Assembly: GCA_031286065.1 (NCBI GenBank)
Contig: JAITUZ010000035.1
Coordinates: 1 to 64,000, forward strand
Length of the DNA: 64,000 bases
Direction: 5' to 3'
Source: Candidatus Methanimicrococcus odontotermitis
Lineage (GTDB): Archaea; Halobacteriota; Methanosarcinia; Methanosarcinales; Methanosarcinaceae
Shown here: piece after piece, positions 62,424 through 64,000 of the stretch
Layout of the letters: every line of letters begins with the position of its first letter
Numbering within the stretch: position 1 is the first letter of the stretch
Position numbers and translations under genes: made by a program
Notes under the pieces: model-generated
What the model saw: only the letters and a program-made list of their open reading frames with translations
What the model was told of the DNA's origin: nothing
The model's database searches: none

Positions 62424-62774
62424 ATGACACAAATTGAGATCACACCTGCAGAGCTGCCCTATCATGAATTGATCGGGCTGTTCGTTAAGGTGGACAGTTC
62501 TTGCGACCCGACATTCAACGGTCTTTCCGGACACGTCATTGACGAAACCCGTAATACATTCAAAATTGAAACCGAGTCCCGAATAAATTCGGAATCGATT
62601 GACACCGCGCTCTCGCGCGTTGTCACTGTTCCCAAGGCAGGGACAATGTTTGTATTTACGGTTCCGGAAAGGATCTCTCAAACAGGCCGTAACATATCCG
62701 TAAAAATAGATGGAAACATCATGCTCTCACAACCCCAAAATCGGATTAAGAACTTAAAGAAATCAAGAAAATGA
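62424..62774 (+). CDS. rnp1: Ribonuclease P protein component 1 (Rpp29/Pop4)
   Basis: A 116-residue subunit of archaeal RNase P, which matures the 5' ends of tRNAs. The Sm-like barrel is seen in ELPYHELIGLFVKVDSSCDP, GLSGHVIDETRNTFKIETES and VPKAGTMFVFTVPE. Its place between L29 and S17 is conserved across archaea. It starts 6 bases after rpl29. The C-terminus is basic (NRIKNLKKSRK), suited to RNA binding. Confidence 0.94.
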   Translation: MTQIEITPAELPYHELIGLFVKVDSSCDPTFNGLSGHVIDETRNTFKIETESRINSESIDTALSRVVTVPKAGTMFVFTVPERISQTGRNISVKIDGNIMLSQPQNRIKNLKKSRK

Positions 62775-62783
62775 GGCTAATTT

Positions 62784-63116
62784 ATGGCAAGAGATATTGG
62801 ATTAGACGTTCCGGAACCCACAAAGGAATGCGATGACGTCCACTGCCCGTTCCACGGCAAACTTCCCGTCAGAGGACAAATCCTCGTCGGGACCGTCGTC
62901 AGCACCAAAATGGACAAATCCGTCGTTATCGAACGAAGTTATGAAAAAATGGTGCCCAAGTACCAAAGATATGAAAAGCGCCGCACAATCATGCACGCGC
63001 ACAACCCCCACTGCTTAAACGCGAAAGTCGGCGATGTTGTGACAATTGCGGAGTGCCGCCCGATCAGCAAGACAAAATCATTTGTCGTTGTTAAAATCGA
63101 GGAGGCTAAAGAATGA
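62784..63116 (+). CDS. rps17: Ribosomal protein uS17
   Basis: A 110-residue archaeal S17. It starts [20 protein letters not shown], with the archaeal N-terminal extension holding Cys-x4-Cys-PFHG, and then [20 protein letters not shown] and [20 protein letters not shown] form the OB-fold. It binds 16S rRNA early in assembly. The stop overlaps the rpl14 start by 4 bases. Confidence 0.96.
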   Translation: MARDIGLDVPEPTKECDDVHCPFHGKLPVRGQILVGTVVSTKMDKSVVIERSYEKMVPKYQRYEKRRTIMHAHNPHCLNAKVGDVVTIAECRPISKTKSFVVVKIEEAKE

Positions 63117-63511
63117 AAGCCATCCGCTCAAACATTCCGAGAGCTTTAAATGCCGGCGCACGCATTGACTGCGTTGACAACACAGGCGCTAAAGTCCTTC
63201 AGATCATTTCCGTTAAAAAATACCGCGGCGTCAAAAACAGATACCCGTGCGCCGGGGTCGGTGACATGTGCATCGTTTCCGTTAAAAAAGGAACGCCGGA
63301 AATGAGAAAGCAGATTTTCCTCGCTGTCGTTGTCCGCCAAAAGAAGGAAATCAGAAGACCTGACGGCATCCGCATTTGTTTCGAAGACAATGCCATGGTT
63401 CTCGTCGATGATTCAGGCGTTCCGAAAGGAACAGACATTAAAGGACCCGTTGCCAGAGAAGTTGCGGAACGTTTCCCGAAAGTCGGTACAACCGCTTCCA
63501 TTGTTGTCTGA
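63113..63511 (+). CDS. rpl14: Ribosomal protein uL14
   Basis: A 132-residue protein: [20 protein letters not shown], then [40 protein letters not shown] and [20 protein letters not shown]. It forms part of the subunit interface and a site for assembly factors. GAGG lies 7 bases before the ATG inside rps17. Confidence 0.97.
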   Translation: MKAIRSNIPRALNAGARIDCVDNTGAKVLQIISVKKYRGVKNRYPCAGVGDMCIVSVKKGTPEMRKQIFLAVVVRQKKEIRRPDGIRICFEDNAMVLVDDSGVPKGTDIKGPVAREVAERFPKVGTTASIVV

Positions 63512-63521
63512 GGTGATTCAT

Positions 63522-63884
63522 ATGTTTACAACATCCAAGCAGCCGAGAAAACAAAGAAAGGCAAGATACAACGCCCCGCTTCACATGAAGCAGAAATTCA
63601 TGGGCGCGCGCCTTAACAGCGACTTGTCCGTCAAATACAGTACCCGTTCCGCCCACGTAATTGTCGGCGACACCGTTACCGTCATGCGCGGCGACTACAA
63701 AGGGGTTTCCGGAAAGGTTGAAAAAGTTGATCTCCACGCAGGCACGATCCATGTCTCCGGTGTCGTTTCCACAAAAGTGAACGGCGAAGAAGTCCCAAGA
63801 TCGGTTTATCCGTCTGTCGTGATGATCACGAAACTTGAACTGAAAGACAAAACGCGCGAAGCACGTATTCGCGGAAAGGAGTGA
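63522..63884 (+). CDS. rpl24: Ribosomal protein uL24
   Basis: A 120-residue archaeal L24. It begins [20 protein letters not shown], followed by [20 protein letters not shown] and the KOW motif [20 protein letters not shown]. It is an assembly initiator of the large subunit. GAGGTGA lies 5 bases before the ATG. Confidence 0.96.
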   Translation: MFTTSKQPRKQRKARYNAPLHMKQKFMGARLNSDLSVKYSTRSAHVIVGDTVTVMRGDYKGVSGKVEKVDLHAGTIHVSGVVSTKVNGEEVPRSVYPSVVMITKLELKDKTREARIRGKE

Positions 63885-63889
63885 GTTAA

Positions 63890-64000
63890 ATGCACCAAAA
63901 AAGAATGTCAATGCCGACCAGCTGGAAAGTCCCGAAAAAGACCAACAAATGGATTACGGCAGCAAGCCCCGGTCCGCATAACAAAAATTCAAGCCTTCCG
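63890..64000 (+). CDS. rps4e: Ribosomal protein eS4, N-terminal fragment (runs off the window)
   Basis: The first 37 codons are visible: [20 protein letters not shown], then [15 protein letters not shown]. This is the typical start of the archaeal/eukaryotic S4e protein, and its place after L24 is conserved in archaea. AGGAGTG precedes the ATG. The rest lies beyond the right edge. Confidence 0.93.
   Translation, partial: MHQKRMSMPTSWKVPKKTNKWITAASPGPHNKNSSLP

Overview
The window looks like chromosomal DNA of a methanogenic archaeon of the family Methanosarcinaceae, and most probably something like Methanimicrococcus. It carries the complete methyl-coenzyme M reductase operon mcrBDCGA (29.8-34.8 kb), the methanogenesis marker proteins Mmp10 and Mmp14, the methanopterin enzyme MptA, the MC1 chromosomal protein typical of Methanosarcinales, and an archaeal ribosomal protein operon (L3 to S4e, 57.7-64 kb). 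Every complete gene I annotate ends in TAA or TGA, with one informative exception: an in-frame TAG inside the membrane anchor of a surface protein at 44754-44756. That fits an organism that reads UAG as pyrrolysine. The genus is an inference; the family is well supported.

Layout. 0-7 kb: secreted proteins, a TRAM RNA-binding protein, tRNA-Lys(CTT), nikR with an alkyltransferase-like gene, a peroxiredoxin, a GLUG-repeat surface protein and a DEDDy exonuclease. 7-17 kb: a minus-strand operon larE-GNAT-tyrA-small Cys ORF-DUF531, then leuD, leuB, argB (with a decayed argB fragment 1.5 kb away), MC1 and mptA. 17-29 kb: a 1189-residue surface protein, DUF2098, an ion transporter, Mmp14, gatCAB and aroA. 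29-35 kb: mcr operon. 35-57 kb: an accessory region rich in secreted proteins. It holds two cassettes of a matrixin-type metalloprotease followed by paralogous TIMP/NTR-like proteins, five further genes of unknown or degenerate function (ankyrin, Fic-like, TPR-like, RNase III-like, Pycsar-effector-like), Mmp10, and a 52-bp tandem repeat array. 57-64 kb: ribosomal operon with a strongly structured leader.

How genes work together. MCR, NikR, LarE and possibly the DUF4198-like surface protein share a nickel theme, since MCR needs nickel cofactor F430. Mmp10 methylates an arginine of McrA, and the target motif is present in the McrA encoded here. Leu, Tyr/Phe, Arg and shikimate pathway enzymes show that the cell makes amino acids. 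The GatCAB operon is odd: GatA has lost the lysine and the nucleophilic serine of its amidase triad.

The observations most worth following are the UAG read-through anchor, the amidase-dead GatA, the repeated matrixin plus TIMP-like cassettes, and a catalytically degenerate RNase III whose leader holds seven tandem repeats. All calls come from reading the sequence; no database search was possible.
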